A stretch of DNA of 64,000 nt from Paenibacillus sp. FSL H8-0332 (lineage in GTDB: Bacteria; Bacillota; Bacilli; Paenibacillales; Paenibacillaceae), in the NCBI RefSeq assembly GCF_037963835.1, contig NZ_CP150145.1:6820001-6884000 (forward strand), given 5' to 3'. Below the pieces are notes generated by a model that was not told where the DNA came from, did no database searches, and worked only from the letters and a program-made list of their open reading frames with translations. The stretch's first letter is position 1; each line of letters starts with the position of its first letter. Positions 1-9,022 of this stretch are shown one piece after another. Position numbers and translations under genes: made by a program.

Positions 1-1131
1 CATAATGATCCACAGGTTCGACAGGCTCATCTCCCCCTTCTCCGTCGTCAGGGTCACGAAGATCCCGACCACGAACAGGACAATGGCAAGCAGCCACAGG
101 AAGCTGCTGAGTCCGGCGATGGTGGTATGAACATACCCCATGGCATGTAGGACAAGCAGAACATCAGAGGTCACCAGTGAGATCAGGAGCAGGAAATAGA
201 TCGAGACATAATACAGAATATCGAAGCGGATCTTCGCAGCCTTCCGGTCGAAGAGGAGCGGAAGGTTCTTCACAATGACATAGATATTACCCTTGGCCCA
301 GCGTGTCCGCTGCTTGAACCATACCTTCACCGTCTGCGGCTCCTGCTCCCAGGTGACCGATTTCGGCTGGAACTTGATCCGGTAGCCCATCATATAAATG
401 CGGAAGCTGATCTCCGTATCCTCGGCAATCGCCTTCACATCCCAGCCGCCGATGCTCTCGACAATCGATCTGCGCATAATGAAGTTCGTCCCCGGGATCG
501 TACAGAGCTTGAACAGCTTCCAGCGCCCCGCTTGAGCCATCCATTGAAAGGACAGGGTCTCAATATTAATGAACCGGGTCAGCAGGCTGGCATCCCGGTT
601 ACGTGTTCTGAACTTGCCGATCACCGCCCCAAGCGTCGAATCGTTAATGATCTCCGCTACAAGATACTTCAGCGCTGTGCGCTCCGGTGTATTATCGGCA
701 TCATAAATGGCGATGAGCTCCCCCCGGCTGCGGGCGAAGCCGATGTTCAGTGCATTGGATTTTCCTTTGCCGCCTGTAACGGCATCGGTATTGATGATAA
801 TCAGATTGCGCTGCGGATTCCTGCGCTGGATCTCATCGAGCAGCTCCGCGCTATTATCCGAAGAATTATCGTTAATGACGATGATCTCATACCGGTCATG
901 CGGGTAATCGAGCGCCAATAGGGATTCCACCGTTTTGCTGATCACGACGCCTTCGTTATGTGCAGGGACCATGATCGTAACCACCGGATACTCACCTGTG
1001 ATCTCCGGATCAGCTTCATTTTCAGTTTCAATGTAGTACAGATATCCCGCTATAATCAGCGCCACATTCACCAGCAGCAGTGACCAGATGCAGATGACAG
1101 CAATCACCATCAGCACGTCAGAAATCGTCAT
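1..1131 (-). CDS. Processive family 2 glycosyltransferase (YdaM-like), 3' end outside window
   Basis: Membrane glycosyltransferase of the cellulose / poly-GlcNAc synthase type, expected to polymerise a nucleotide sugar on the cytoplasmic face and pass the chain outward. The 377 visible codons start at an ATG and show a TM segment (about residues 5-32), VPAHNE (55-60), a DAD metal motif (144-146), an EDTE catalytic-base motif (237-240), the acceptor motif QRTRW (274-278), and further TM segments from about 303. It lies 34 bp behind the DUF2334 gene on the same strand. Family and order match YdaM of B. subtilis ydaJKLMN, so this is inferred to be the polymerase of that operon type. The sugar cannot be predicted. 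A BcsB/YdaN-like gene would be expected beyond the window edge. Confidence 0.88.
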   Translation of the reverse strand, partial: MTISDVLMVIAVICIWSLLLVNVALIIAGYLYYIETENEADPEITGEYPVVTIMVPAHNEGVVISKTVESLLALDYPHDRYEIIVINDNSSDNSAELLDEIQRRNPQRNLIIINTDAVTGGKGKSNALNIGFARSRGELIAIYDADNTPERTALKYLVAEIINDSTLGAVIGKFRTRNRDASLLTRFINIETLSFQWMAQAGRWKLFKLCTIPGTNFIMRRSIVESIGGWDVKAIAEDTEISFRIYMMGYRIKFQPKSVTWEQEPQTVKVWFKQRTRWAKGNIYVIVKNLPLLFDRKAAKIRFDILYYVSIYFLLLISLVTSDVLLVLHAMGYVHTTIAGLSSFLWLLAIVLFVVGIFVTLTTEKGEMSLSNLWIIM

Positions 1132-1165
1132 ATTATTCTCCTAAGGTCGCTATTTTTTGCCGAAA

Positions 1166-2722
1166 TTACCTTCTCAAATATTTCCTCCGGTACAGCCTGT
1201 AGCCGATGGTAAGCAGACCGCCGAACAAGAGCAGCGCCGACAGGATCACGATGATGAAGAATTGATTCTGCACGCTGAACAGCTTGTTGAAGCTGGTAGC
1301 CTGTTTCTCCTTGTACTCGTAGTCAGCGATAACCGTCTGAGGAGTATAGTCAACATTCAGCACGTTACCGTCCACCTTAATTACTCCATCAGCAGCTTCG
1401 AGGGTATGCATATCTGTTGTCACGGTATGGGCATCCTGCTTATAGTCTGCAAAGGTGTACCACTCTGCATTCAGTCCCTGCAGCATGTCCTCCAGCCCGC
1501 GCTCATCCCCCGGCAGGTCAAGCGTAACAGCCATGTTCAGCGGAAGCTGCGGCATAGCCTTGCCTATTCTGCCGATTCCCTGTAACAATTCCGGCGGCAG
1601 ACTGTATAATGCGGAAGCGAAGGCCGCCGAGGTATCTGTCTGCTCCATATAATGGGTCTCCTCATCAGGGTAGAGTACCGCTGAGTCGAAGAAGCCCATG
1701 CCTGCGGTGGAATACTCCTTGTCATAGGTCCAGTATCCCTCGGCAGCGACACCCAGCGGCGCCACGCCCCCCTCGGCCAGTACATTGATGAATTGATTCA
1801 TCTTCCCGTGCAGCGAACGGTCATTGGAGTTGATCGGCGGCCGGACTGCCGGGGCGTTAACAACGATACTGCCGTTTCGGGCCTGAACCGTTCTCAACGC
1901 TTCCAGATACCGTTTCATCGCGGGGAAATCTGTATTGCCGAACACCGGCCGGATACTGGCGATGAAGGGAATTCCGCTCTGATACAGCCTGTCCGCCATC
2001 TTCTCCAGCAGCTCCAGATCCGAGAAGGGATAAATCTCTTTGATCAACAGGTACATATGGGGCTGTGCGGTGTAGTGCAGCCAATCCTTCAGCACATAGG
2101 CCGTAGCCATGGCAGTGAAATCCCCCTGCTTCAGATAGGGCACATAAGCGGTTTTGCCGCTTTTAGCCGCATAAGGCGCCTGTACTTCACCATCGTCCAG
2201 AGACCATTCTCCATACGTCCGCCCGCCCTTGGAGGCTGTAATATAGGGCATCTCTTCTACATCCGGCGTAACCCCGGTGAACCCGCCGATGGAGAGGCTT
2301 GCACCTGGCCCATGCCACATCCCTGTCTTCAGGTGCAGCGCCTGCTGCACGCGCGCAGGCGGTTTGTATCCAACATGCAGGACCGCCCCCTGATAATCTG
2401 CCGCATCCTGCAGATAAGCCTGATTCGTAATCTCAAGCTCATCATTATTCACAACAGTGATCACTCCAGAATAGGCTGACATGCTGCCCTGCTCATAATC
2501 AGATATATTCTTAAGCGTGACCTGTGCGCTGTAGGCTGCGAGCAGCCGCTGCAGCTCCGCCACGTTCCCTTCCCTGCCCGCGCCTCTGGCCAGGCCATCG
2601 AACAGCAGCAGAATGCGCTGAGCTGGCACTGGAGAGGCTGCGGCAGATTCGGCCCGGGCAGGCGGCAGAAGATATCCGGTCAGGAAGATCAGTACCACAA
2701 TGACTATTCCTCTACGTCTCAA
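1166..2722 (-). CDS. DUF2334 exported/membrane protein (YdaL-like)
   Basis: 518 residues with an N-terminal signal peptide (about 1-24, ending in an ARAES-type site), a large extracytoplasmic domain and one C-terminal TM helix (about 485-507) followed by a basic tail. The central part resembles the DUF2334 fold, which is related to polysaccharide deacetylases, as in B. subtilis YdaL. It overlaps the upstream membrane-protein gene by 4 bp and precedes the GT2 synthase, so translation is probably coupled. The inferred role is modification or export of the nascent exopolysaccharide. Deacetylase activity is not shown by anything I can read: I did not identify a complete NodB metal triad. Confidence 0.8.
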   Translation of the reverse strand: MRRRGIVIVVLIFLTGYLLPPARAESAAASPVPAQRILLLFDGLARGAGREGNVAELQRLLAAYSAQVTLKNISDYEQGSMSAYSGVITVVNNDELEITNQAYLQDAADYQGAVLHVGYKPPARVQQALHLKTGMWHGPGASLSIGGFTGVTPDVEEMPYITASKGGRTYGEWSLDDGEVQAPYAAKSGKTAYVPYLKQGDFTAMATAYVLKDWLHYTAQPHMYLLIKEIYPFSDLELLEKMADRLYQSGIPFIASIRPVFGNTDFPAMKRYLEALRTVQARNGSIVVNAPAVRPPINSNDRSLHGKMNQFINVLAEGGVAPLGVAAEGYWTYDKEYSTAGMGFFDSAVLYPDEETHYMEQTDTSAAFASALYSLPPELLQGIGRIGKAMPQLPLNMAVTLDLPGDERGLEDMLQGLNAEWYTFADYKQDAHTVTTDMHTLEAADGVIKVDGNVLNVDYTPQTVIADYEYKEKQATSFNKLFSVQNQFFIIVILSALLLFGGLLTIGYRLYRRKYLRR

Positions 2723-4266
2723 ATGCCAACCCCTCTGTTCAGAGTAGGATAATCCTGGGCCGGCAAGGCAGGCGGTGCAGCCGGCATGGATTTCCTCGAT
2801 GAAATTCCGCGGCCGATCACGCTGGCTACGGCTTGGAAGGTGATCAGGTCAAAGGCTAAGGTGAACAGAAATTCATGCTTGGCAATATCGGCATCACCGG
2901 CTCCAATAATGGAGACTACAATACCCGAGAGTCCAACCAGCATGGTCGCCAGAATCACAAGCAGCCTCTGCATCCCCCGATAATCCCGCGAGCGGACCGC
3001 ACTTACGAAGGATGGCATATAGATCCCTATAGTTACGGCCATCCAGAGGAGAATGAAGGCGAAGGGACGGGGGGCCAGCTTCTCCTTGAGCGTGCTATAC
3101 GCTGTGAAGAAATGGCTCTGGGCCCGGAATTCCTTGCCTGCGGATAGCTCATAGTTCCCCATGGCAGCCGGTTTGATCTTATAGGCGCTTTCGGCGGCCG
3201 TATCAAGAATCGAGCCGAGCTGATCCGGATGGGTAACATAGTATTTGAGAATAGAGACGAAACCATACCGGCTGTAGAAATCTTTTTCCAGCAGCTCTGA
3301 TTTCACATCCACAGTTCCGTATTGGTCATAGTAGGTATTCCCCTTGAGAATGGCGTACTGTTCATTGATCCCGAAGGATTGCAGCGCAGTCTCCGGATTC
3401 TCCGATTCCATCAGCACTCCGCGCGTCATCGCATGATACTGGTTAATATTCACGAACTCTTTGGAGATATTAAGATAAGTGGCAATCCCGGTAAACATCA
3501 TTAGAGCGGCGGAGGCAATGGTGATCCAGCGGAACAGCTTATCCCGGCGAATCCAGATTAACGGGATCGCAAGCAGGGAAATGACCATGCCCACAGGAGC
3601 GTTCTGCTGCTTGGAGGTCGTAAGAATCACGGTGCTGATCACCAGGATCGCCAGCATCGCGTAATCGTTGTATCTTTTACGGTACAGCAGCAGCCAGGAG
3701 GCAAACACCAGGATCATTGTGACCATCACCAGACTTTCACCGAAGAACGAACTGAAATAAGCCGTATATCCCGTATCCCCGAAGATGAACACCGCCAGAA
3801 CCGCAACCAGCATCCCCCGTTTAAGGGACATCTTGAGCGTAATGGCTTCAATCAGCAGGTAGATCGCAGCGACATACAGCAGGGTATAAATCACAGCTTG
3901 GAAGCGGATATCGAATACTTCCTTGCTGAAGAACAGCTTATTGAGAAACAGCGCAAGCTTAATGAACAGCGACTGGGAAGATACCACCATCGTGCTGTTC
4001 TCGTTATAGTATTGGAAGATTCCGAACTGCTTCACGAAATACCCGAAATAACGGCTGTCATAATCCGACAGATCGAAATATAAGCCATTGCTATATATAA
4101 TCCGGTAATAGTCTCCATTATCCGCCATCCCCACATAGGGAAGGGTAAACAGCGAGATAATAGTAACCAGCAGAACGCCAAAAGCTGCAACAAACGCAGG
4201 CGTAACCCGAAGACTGCCAAGCATCATTCCGGGCCGGGTGGATGTTTCTAAGTTGTTGTCTATCAT
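2719..4266 (-). CDS. Polytopic membrane protein, possible GT-C type transferase
   Basis: 515 residues with about 11-12 hydrophobic segments. After the first TM helix an Asp-containing loop (MADNGDYYR, about 48-56) sits where lipid-dependent GT-C glycosyltransferases carry their catalytic Asp. The C-terminal tail is Pro/Ala-rich and cytoplasmic. In B. subtilis the gene at this place in the operon is the c-di-GMP receptor ydaK; no GGDEF-like domain is visible here, so the operon differs. It might add a hexose side group to the polymer or a lipid intermediate (inference). It lies 21 bp after the lipoprotein gene and overlaps the DUF2334 gene. Confidence 0.65.
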   Translation of the reverse strand: MIDNNLETSTRPGMMLGSLRVTPAFVAAFGVLLVTIISLFTLPYVGMADNGDYYRIIYSNGLYFDLSDYDSRYFGYFVKQFGIFQYYNENSTMVVSSQSLFIKLALFLNKLFFSKEVFDIRFQAVIYTLLYVAAIYLLIEAITLKMSLKRGMLVAVLAVFIFGDTGYTAYFSSFFGESLVMVTMILVFASWLLLYRKRYNDYAMLAILVISTVILTTSKQQNAPVGMVISLLAIPLIWIRRDKLFRWITIASAALMMFTGIATYLNISKEFVNINQYHAMTRGVLMESENPETALQSFGINEQYAILKGNTYYDQYGTVDVKSELLEKDFYSRYGFVSILKYYVTHPDQLGSILDTAAESAYKIKPAAMGNYELSAGKEFRAQSHFFTAYSTLKEKLAPRPFAFILLWMAVTIGIYMPSFVSAVRSRDYRGMQRLLVILATMLVGLSGIVVSIIGAGDADIAKHEFLFTLAFDLITFQAVASVIGRGISSRKSMPAAPPALPAQDYPTLNRGVGI

Positions 4267-4287
4267 TCCGATTCCCCTTTTGTCATA

Positions 4288-5448
4288 TTATGGAGCCTTG
4301 TAGGAATACGCCAGGAGTGCCATCAGGTTATCGAAAGAGTAGGCTTGCCGGGCAGCAGGATCACCGAACCCGCCATAGAGCGGACTCGCAGGATCTGTCA
4401 CCCTGAATTCGTTCATTCGTTCAATACTGGACTGATAAAGTGAACTGTCGCCCAGCACGGCTCCAATCATGGCTGTGAGCGCATAGATTGCTGTAGAACG
4501 GATATCATTGGCTGGTTGACCTTCACGTGTATATTGCCCGAACAAGGTTCCCGCTGCGACCTGAGCTTTGATATAGCTTATACTTGCCGGCTTCTGACGG
4601 CCGGTCTCTGCCAAATGAAGAATAGTGAGCAGAGATTCGACGGAGTTAATGCCTTCAGAGCTGTATTTACCAGTCTTGTAATCGAAGCGGGTCTCATAGA
4701 ATGGAAAAGAATCGGACAAATATCCCTCCTCCAAAATTCCGCTCATATTCATCAACAAATTCTCTTGTAATTCGCTAGATATCGACAATTTCTGCAATAC
4801 ACTCAGATCAATATAACACAAAGTTACCGATTCGTTTACCACTTTGTATAAATTGTCAAACATGTCAAACATATAATCTTTTTTGATGTTGTTTTTATAA
4901 AATCTTTTACCATATTTATCGGCTTCTCTAGTATATTCCGGTTGGTTAAACACCTGACCCGCTTCCAGCAGTGCCCCGATCATCCGCAGGTCGTCTACCG
5001 CTGCATTCACGTTGAATTGCTTCTGCTGCTTGGGGCTGAAGCGGTAGCTGAAGCCGCCCTCCATATCGAAGGTTCTGCGGGCCTGCGTCCACTGCCGGTC
5101 GAACAGCTCCTGATTGCGGGTCCGGACAGCGGCCTCCATTAGGAGGGATGCGGATTCGCTTAGAATCTCATGGCCTGTAGCCACTTCTGCCGATTCAGAG
5201 GTCTCCTGTAAATTCGTATATACCCCATCGGGTCCTGTAAGCTGTGTATTTATGAAATTGAATAGTTCCCGCTGTTCCAATGTAGGCTCAAGCTGCAGCG
5301 CTTCATCCGGCCGTATAGTCTCAGAAGGAGAGACCGCCGGAGTATAGCCGGGAGAGGAAGGTGCCGGACTGGACGAATTGCCGCCGCAGGAGGTTAGCAA
5401 GAGCAGCGACATCCCCAGAACAGCAGCCTTGCTATATCTGCTTCCCAA
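4288..5448 (-). CDS. GH8-like lipoprotein (YdaJ-like)
   Basis: 386 residues. A lipobox (LLTSC, Cys near 21) follows a hydrophobic signal, so the protein should be anchored outside the membrane. The rest reads as an all-helical (alpha/alpha)6-type barrel, with DDLRMIG near residue 155 resembling family 8 glycoside hydrolases such as BcsZ. It is the first gene of the exopolysaccharide operon and matches YdaJ in type and position. Inferred role: trimming or editing of the exported polymer. The start is TTG, supported by AAGGA nine bases upstream. I did not verify all catalytic acids, so it may be a binding rather than a cleaving protein. Confidence 0.75.
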   Translation of the reverse strand: MGSRYSKAAVLGMSLLLLTSCGGNSSSPAPSSPGYTPAVSPSETIRPDEALQLEPTLEQRELFNFINTQLTGPDGVYTNLQETSESAEVATGHEILSESASLLMEAAVRTRNQELFDRQWTQARRTFDMEGGFSYRFSPKQQKQFNVNAAVDDLRMIGALLEAGQVFNQPEYTREADKYGKRFYKNNIKKDYMFDMFDNLYKVVNESVTLCYIDLSVLQKLSISSELQENLLMNMSGILEEGYLSDSFPFYETRFDYKTGKYSSEGINSVESLLTILHLAETGRQKPASISYIKAQVAAGTLFGQYTREGQPANDIRSTAIYALTAMIGAVLGDSSLYQSSIERMNEFRVTDPASPLYGGFGDPAARQAYSFDNLMALLAYSYKAP

Positions 5449-5487
5449 TCGATCACATCCTTTGAGACAAGCTTAATTGAATTATCC

Positions 5488-5515
5488 ATAATAATATAAC
5501 GGTAATTATTGTCAC
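5488..5515 (-). promoter_or_regulatory. Candidate promoter of the exopolysaccharide operon
   Basis: On the minus strand GTGACA is followed by a 16-bp spacer and TATTAT, about 40 bp before the TTG start of the lipoprotein gene, in an AT-rich stretch. It is a reasonable sigma-A fit but not perfect, and other AT-rich hexamers lie nearby. Confidence 0.45.
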
Positions 5516-5576
5516 ATTATTAACTGTTTTATCAAACATTATGTGTCCATTTCATAGCTTTGGCCCTTTTCATCCT

Positions 5577-5618
5577 GAAAAAGAGCTGATTCCGTGTCAT
5601 GACGACCGGAACAGCTCT
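5577..5618 (-). terminator. Rho-independent terminator of the channel/ATP-grasp operon
   Basis: The arms AGAGCTG..TTCCG and CGGAA.CAGCTCT form a stem of about 12 bp with one bulge. Reading the minus strand, it is followed by a run of T, 35 bp behind the stop of the potassium channel gene. Confidence 0.75.
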
Positions 5619-5653
5619 ATTGTGAATTGCCTTATGAAATCCTACAGCTTGAT

Positions 5654-6670
5654 CTAGCTCTCTTTAATTCTCCGGTACGTGGCCTCATCGGCGACGATGT
5701 AGAGTCTGGCGTCTGCCGGAATCGGCCGGTCAAGCTTGCGGTTAATGCCCAGATCGCCCCGGTCGGACAGCAGAGTCGCCCCCTGGCGCAGCAGATCCTG
5801 AAAGGCCTCCCCATAGGTTGTCCAGCCGCTGCGGCGGGGGATCTCATAAATATCATCCCCGTGCTCGCGGCTGAGCAGCTGGGTGATCACCTCGGAATTG
5901 CCCTCCTGTAGGGCAGAGCGTACAGCCAGTCTGGAGATCGCATCATGGGAGAGCACGAACTCGTTCACATGCACATGCTTGAAGTTCTGAATGTTCTTTT
6001 CCTGCATAATCTCTACGGTTGTATGTACCTGCGGGGCAATCCGTTCAATGCTGGAGGCGATCAGCAGGGACTTGCCGTCACTCAAGGAAGCTTCGTCGAT
6101 ACGGGTGTCGCTGAACACAATCGCCGCTCTGGCGCTCCCGATATTCGCCTTCAGCAGAATGTCATCGCTTGCAGCATCGCCGCTGATGAAGTGGACCTGC
6201 TCCATAGATTCCAGTGGATGCCGACCATTCTCATCGATAATGACCACTTTGCATTCCCTGTCGTAACACAGAATCTCATCCACTGCCGCCTGTGTCTTGC
6301 GGTTCCAGTTAATCAGCACCACATGATTGTGTCCGTGAAAAGTCAAGGTTCCGGCTCCTCTCCTGCGCTGCATCTCGCCCATGGCTTCAACAATCTTGCC
6401 GATCACCAGACTGAGCAGACCGATGCCAAAGATATATAAGAAAATCGTAAACACCTTGCCGGTGACGGTAGCGGCAAAGTAATCGCCATACCCGACAGTA
6501 GCCATGGTGGTCATTACCCAATAAAAGGCGTTGAACCAGCTATGAAACGTGTCCGGCTCCAGCAGGAAGGCGATGGTTGCGCTGAGAAGAATGAAAGCCA
6601 GAATAATAAAAGCAATAGACTTCTTCTTCAAATGAAGCAGCTTGCCGGATAATTGGATTATAAAATGCAA
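5654..6670 (-). CDS. Two-TM potassium channel with TrkA-N/RCK domain (YugO-like)
   Basis: 338 residues: TM1 (about 17-38), pore helix and selectivity filter TVGYGD (58-63), TM2 (about 70-90), then a cytoplasmic Rossmann-type RCK/TrkA-N domain from about 108 (starting HGHNHVVLINWN) with a C-terminal extension. The architecture is that of B. subtilis YugO, the potassium channel used in biofilm electrical signalling. The start is TTG with AGGGA six bases upstream. It is the last gene of the cluster, 99 bp after DUF350, and is followed by a terminator. The clustering with an ATP-grasp ligase and DUF350 suggests that the channel is regulated or modified by those proteins (inference). Confidence 0.88.
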   Translation of the reverse strand: MHFIIQLSGKLLHLKKKSIAFIILAFILLSATIAFLLEPDTFHSWFNAFYWVMTTMATVGYGDYFAATVTGKVFTIFLYIFGIGLLSLVIGKIVEAMGEMQRRRGAGTLTFHGHNHVVLINWNRKTQAAVDEILCYDRECKVVIIDENGRHPLESMEQVHFISGDAASDDILLKANIGSARAAIVFSDTRIDEASLSDGKSLLIASSIERIAPQVHTTVEIMQEKNIQNFKHVHVNEFVLSHDAISRLAVRSALQEGNSEVITQLLSREHGDDIYEIPRRSGWTTYGEAFQDLLRQGATLLSDRGDLGINRKLDRPIPADARLYIVADEATYRRIKES

Positions 6671-6769
6671 CGCTCATCCCTGCCTCCCGGGTGAATTGAG
6701 CAGGCAGGCAGTAACTGCGCAGAACCCCTTACGGGACGCAGCCGCTGCCCGCCTGCCAAACGGGTCTAC

Positions 6770-7162
6770 CTAAATAATCAGACTGCTGACCGCGAAGGCC
6801 GTCCCGATGAACACCATGCAGAGCATGACGCCGACCGCAACATTCCCCTTCTCCAGCTGCTCCGAAATCCGGAAGCCTGGAGTGAACAGCTCGAAGATCC
6901 AGTACGAAGCAATCAGGCAGACATACCCCACCGCGAACCACAGCATCATGAACCAGATGGAGGTATTGGTATAAGCGGCCACGCCAAGAATGACCGCCGT
7001 CGCCAGGAACTTGCCGCCAAATGCCATCGCTACCGCCACATTCCCCTTCTTCAGCTCCTCCATATCCTTGAAGGGAGTCATGAGCGCGAAGATTACCATC
7101 CCCAGCACTTGAAGCAGAACAATGGTCAGAATACTGACCACCAGATTAATTACAATCGTCAT
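6770..7162 (-). CDS. DUF350 (YjfL-like) membrane protein
   Basis: 130 residues with four TM helices arranged as two similar halves. Each half contains an EKGNVAV-like loop (LKKGNVAVA near 39 and LEKGNVAVG near 106), the internal duplication typical of DUF350. The start overlaps the lipoprotein stop by 4 bp. Family members in E. coli (YjfL) sit beside glutathionylspermidine-synthase-like ligases, as here. Molecular function is not established. Confidence 0.85.
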   Translation of the reverse strand: MTIVINLVVSILTIVLLQVLGMVIFALMTPFKDMEELKKGNVAVAMAFGGKFLATAVILGVAAYTNTSIWFMMLWFAVGYVCLIASYWIFELFTPGFRISEQLEKGNVAVGVMLCMVFIGTAFAVSSLII

Positions 7163-7818
7163 TTAGCCCACCCCCGAAATTTCGCATAGGCCGAATCATA
7201 GTCGGCGAAATCATGTACTTCCTCCAGCACCACAGAGACTTTCTTCTGCTTCTCCAGCGCGGTATAACGCTTGTCGTCAATCGGCTGCTTGATCCGGTTG
7301 CCGGAAGGCAGCTCCAGCACTGCGAAGTTTCTGGTCTTGCTCTGGTATTCCGTCTTGTACACGCCAACCAGATCCACATCCGTTGTGATGGATACCTTGA
7401 GATTGGCCAGATCCTCCGTGGCCGCCTTCTGGTCGGCATAGGACTTAAGCGTCGTCCAGGCGGACAACTTGATCTCATTCTTCTGGTCGGCATCCGTTAC
7501 CAGCTCGGCGTCCATGAACTGAAGCGTCCAGATGGTGTCGCCTGTAGCATAATTCCCGTCATTGGGAAGCAGCTCATTATCCGGCAATACAGTCATATCG
7601 CTGCCGACCAGATCGCCAACCTTGCCCTCTACCACCCGGTAATCCCATGGCACACGTGATACATTATCCGTTGTATCGGTACCCGTATGAAATACACTGC
7701 CGCTATTCGCTGAACATGCACTCAGCAGCAGAACCCCCAGAAGCAGCATTGCGGTCAGCAGAACGCCCCTTGATCTACGTCCTGTCGCCCGCCCCTCTCT
7801 ATCCTTGAACATCTTCAA
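7159..7818 (-). CDS. Lipoprotein of unknown function in the ATP-grasp/DUF350 cluster
   Basis: 219 residues: basic N-terminus, hydrophobic signal and lipobox LLSAC (about 30-35), then a soluble, mostly beta/mixed domain of about 180 residues with no family I recognise. Its first codons overlap the end of the ATP-grasp gene by 20 bp and its stop overlaps DUF350 by 4 bp, so it belongs firmly to the operon. It would face outside while the ligase acts inside, so any link runs through DUF350 or the channel (inference). Confidence 0.75.
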   Translation of the reverse strand: MKMFKDREGRATGRRSRGVLLTAMLLLGVLLLSACSANSGSVFHTGTDTTDNVSRVPWDYRVVEGKVGDLVGSDMTVLPDNELLPNDGNYATGDTIWTLQFMDAELVTDADQKNEIKLSAWTTLKSYADQKAATEDLANLKVSITTDVDLVGVYKTEYQSKTRNFAVLELPSGNRIKQPIDDKRYTALEKQKKVSVVLEEVHDFADYDSAYAKFRGWAK

Positions 7819-9022
7819 GCCCCCTCACTCCTAGCGCGATAAAATGACTGGCATTGCCTGTGATCGGCCCGCCGGCCCGGCCAAGCAGCCCGCAGGGCGT
7901 TCCGTTAATGACGAACATGCCGGTCAGCAGATGCAGCTCGCCCTCCGCTGTCATGATCCGGGCCATTTCGGCCCTTTTCTGATAGACCACGGGGAAAAGC
8001 TGGCTGCTGTCATAGCCCTCTTCGTCCTCGATCTCAAGCGTGCCGCTGTCATCAAAGATCCGTACAGATCCGCCTTCGCGGCCGAATACAGATTTGGATA
8101 CAAAGCTCTCTGAGAAGACTGCCTTATTGTACGTCGGCAAGATGTACCTGGATATGGCCTCGCGTTCCGGCTCCGTGAACAGCAGGCCAAGCTCGTACAT
8201 TCCCCAGACAGCAGCCATCAGCCCCTTGGACTGGAGGATGATGCTATGCGGTCCGTTGAACAGCTGGAGCTTCCCGCTCTCAATGGCATAGGCCAGAGCC
8301 TCACCGCCTTCATCTACGGCCATCCACTCCTTCGGATACAGCGCGAACATCCGCTCTATGATCCGGTCCTCCCCGTCCTTGACCACACCCTCATCAATCG
8401 ACAGATCCAGGCAATCGACACAGCGGATATCCAGTCCGCTATGCGCGGCCAGCGCCTCAATCGTCCCGCTGTCTTCCTCATGGCTGCCGTAGTCCACACA
8501 GGCTACCGTGTCCGGGCGCTCCACGCTCCAGGCTGCGGCCAGCTGCTGCTTCATGGCTGCATTCGGGCTCCCGATGCCTGCCTCTGCGCAGATCCATGGC
8601 GTAGCAATGGAAGCTTCCACATAGCCGGTCGGAGTATCCGCATTCAGCTCCAGCAGCTTGATCGTACCATCCCCCGCCACGGCAAAATCGAACCGGGCAT
8701 ACCGGCTGATCAGTCCTTGCTCCGGCAACGGGCAGTCATCCAGCATCTGCCACAGCACCGGGGGAATCCCGAGCAGGTCGTACAGGTCATGTCTGAGATG
8801 GACATAACGGACAGCTTTATCCAGAATCGCCCAGAGTGCTGCGGCGGCTTCCTTCAATTCCTGATAGGTCTCAATGCGCATCACAGCCACCGCATCCAGC
8901 CAGTATTCCTCGTCCTCCAGATCGGCCCAGGTGAAGCCCAGCTCATGCAGCCGCTCTACCCGGGGAGCGCGCTCCAGACCGGACTGGTCTATATACTCGA
9001 ATGCCTGCTCCGCCTGGATCAT
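7799..9022 (-). CDS. Glutathionylspermidine synthase-like ATP-grasp ligase (YjfC/YgiC-like)
   Basis: 407 residues resembling the C-terminal synthetase half of glutathionylspermidine synthase. ATP-grasp landmarks are R-F-D-F (110-113), the E-L-N-A-D-T-P-T-G stretch (125-133), and GREGGSVRIF followed by a Gly-rich GLLGRAGGPITGN segment near the C-terminus. The family makes amide bonds between a carboxylate and an amine using ATP. No amidase domain is present, as in YjfC and YgiC. Firmicutes do not usually make glutathionylspermidine, so the substrate is probably a protein or peptide; the Gly/Ser-tailed product encoded just upstream with a 4-bp overlap is the obvious candidate (inference). Confidence 0.85.
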   Translation of the reverse strand: MIQAEQAFEYIDQSGLERAPRVERLHELGFTWADLEDEEYWLDAVAVMRIETYQELKEAAAALWAILDKAVRYVHLRHDLYDLLGIPPVLWQMLDDCPLPEQGLISRYARFDFAVAGDGTIKLLELNADTPTGYVEASIATPWICAEAGIGSPNAAMKQQLAAAWSVERPDTVACVDYGSHEEDSGTIEALAAHSGLDIRCVDCLDLSIDEGVVKDGEDRIIERMFALYPKEWMAVDEGGEALAYAIESGKLQLFNGPHSIILQSKGLMAAVWGMYELGLLFTEPEREAISRYILPTYNKAVFSESFVSKSVFGREGGSVRIFDDSGTLEIEDEEGYDSSQLFPVVYQKRAEMARIMTAEGELHLLTGMFVINGTPCGLLGRAGGPITGNASHFIALGVRGLEDVQG

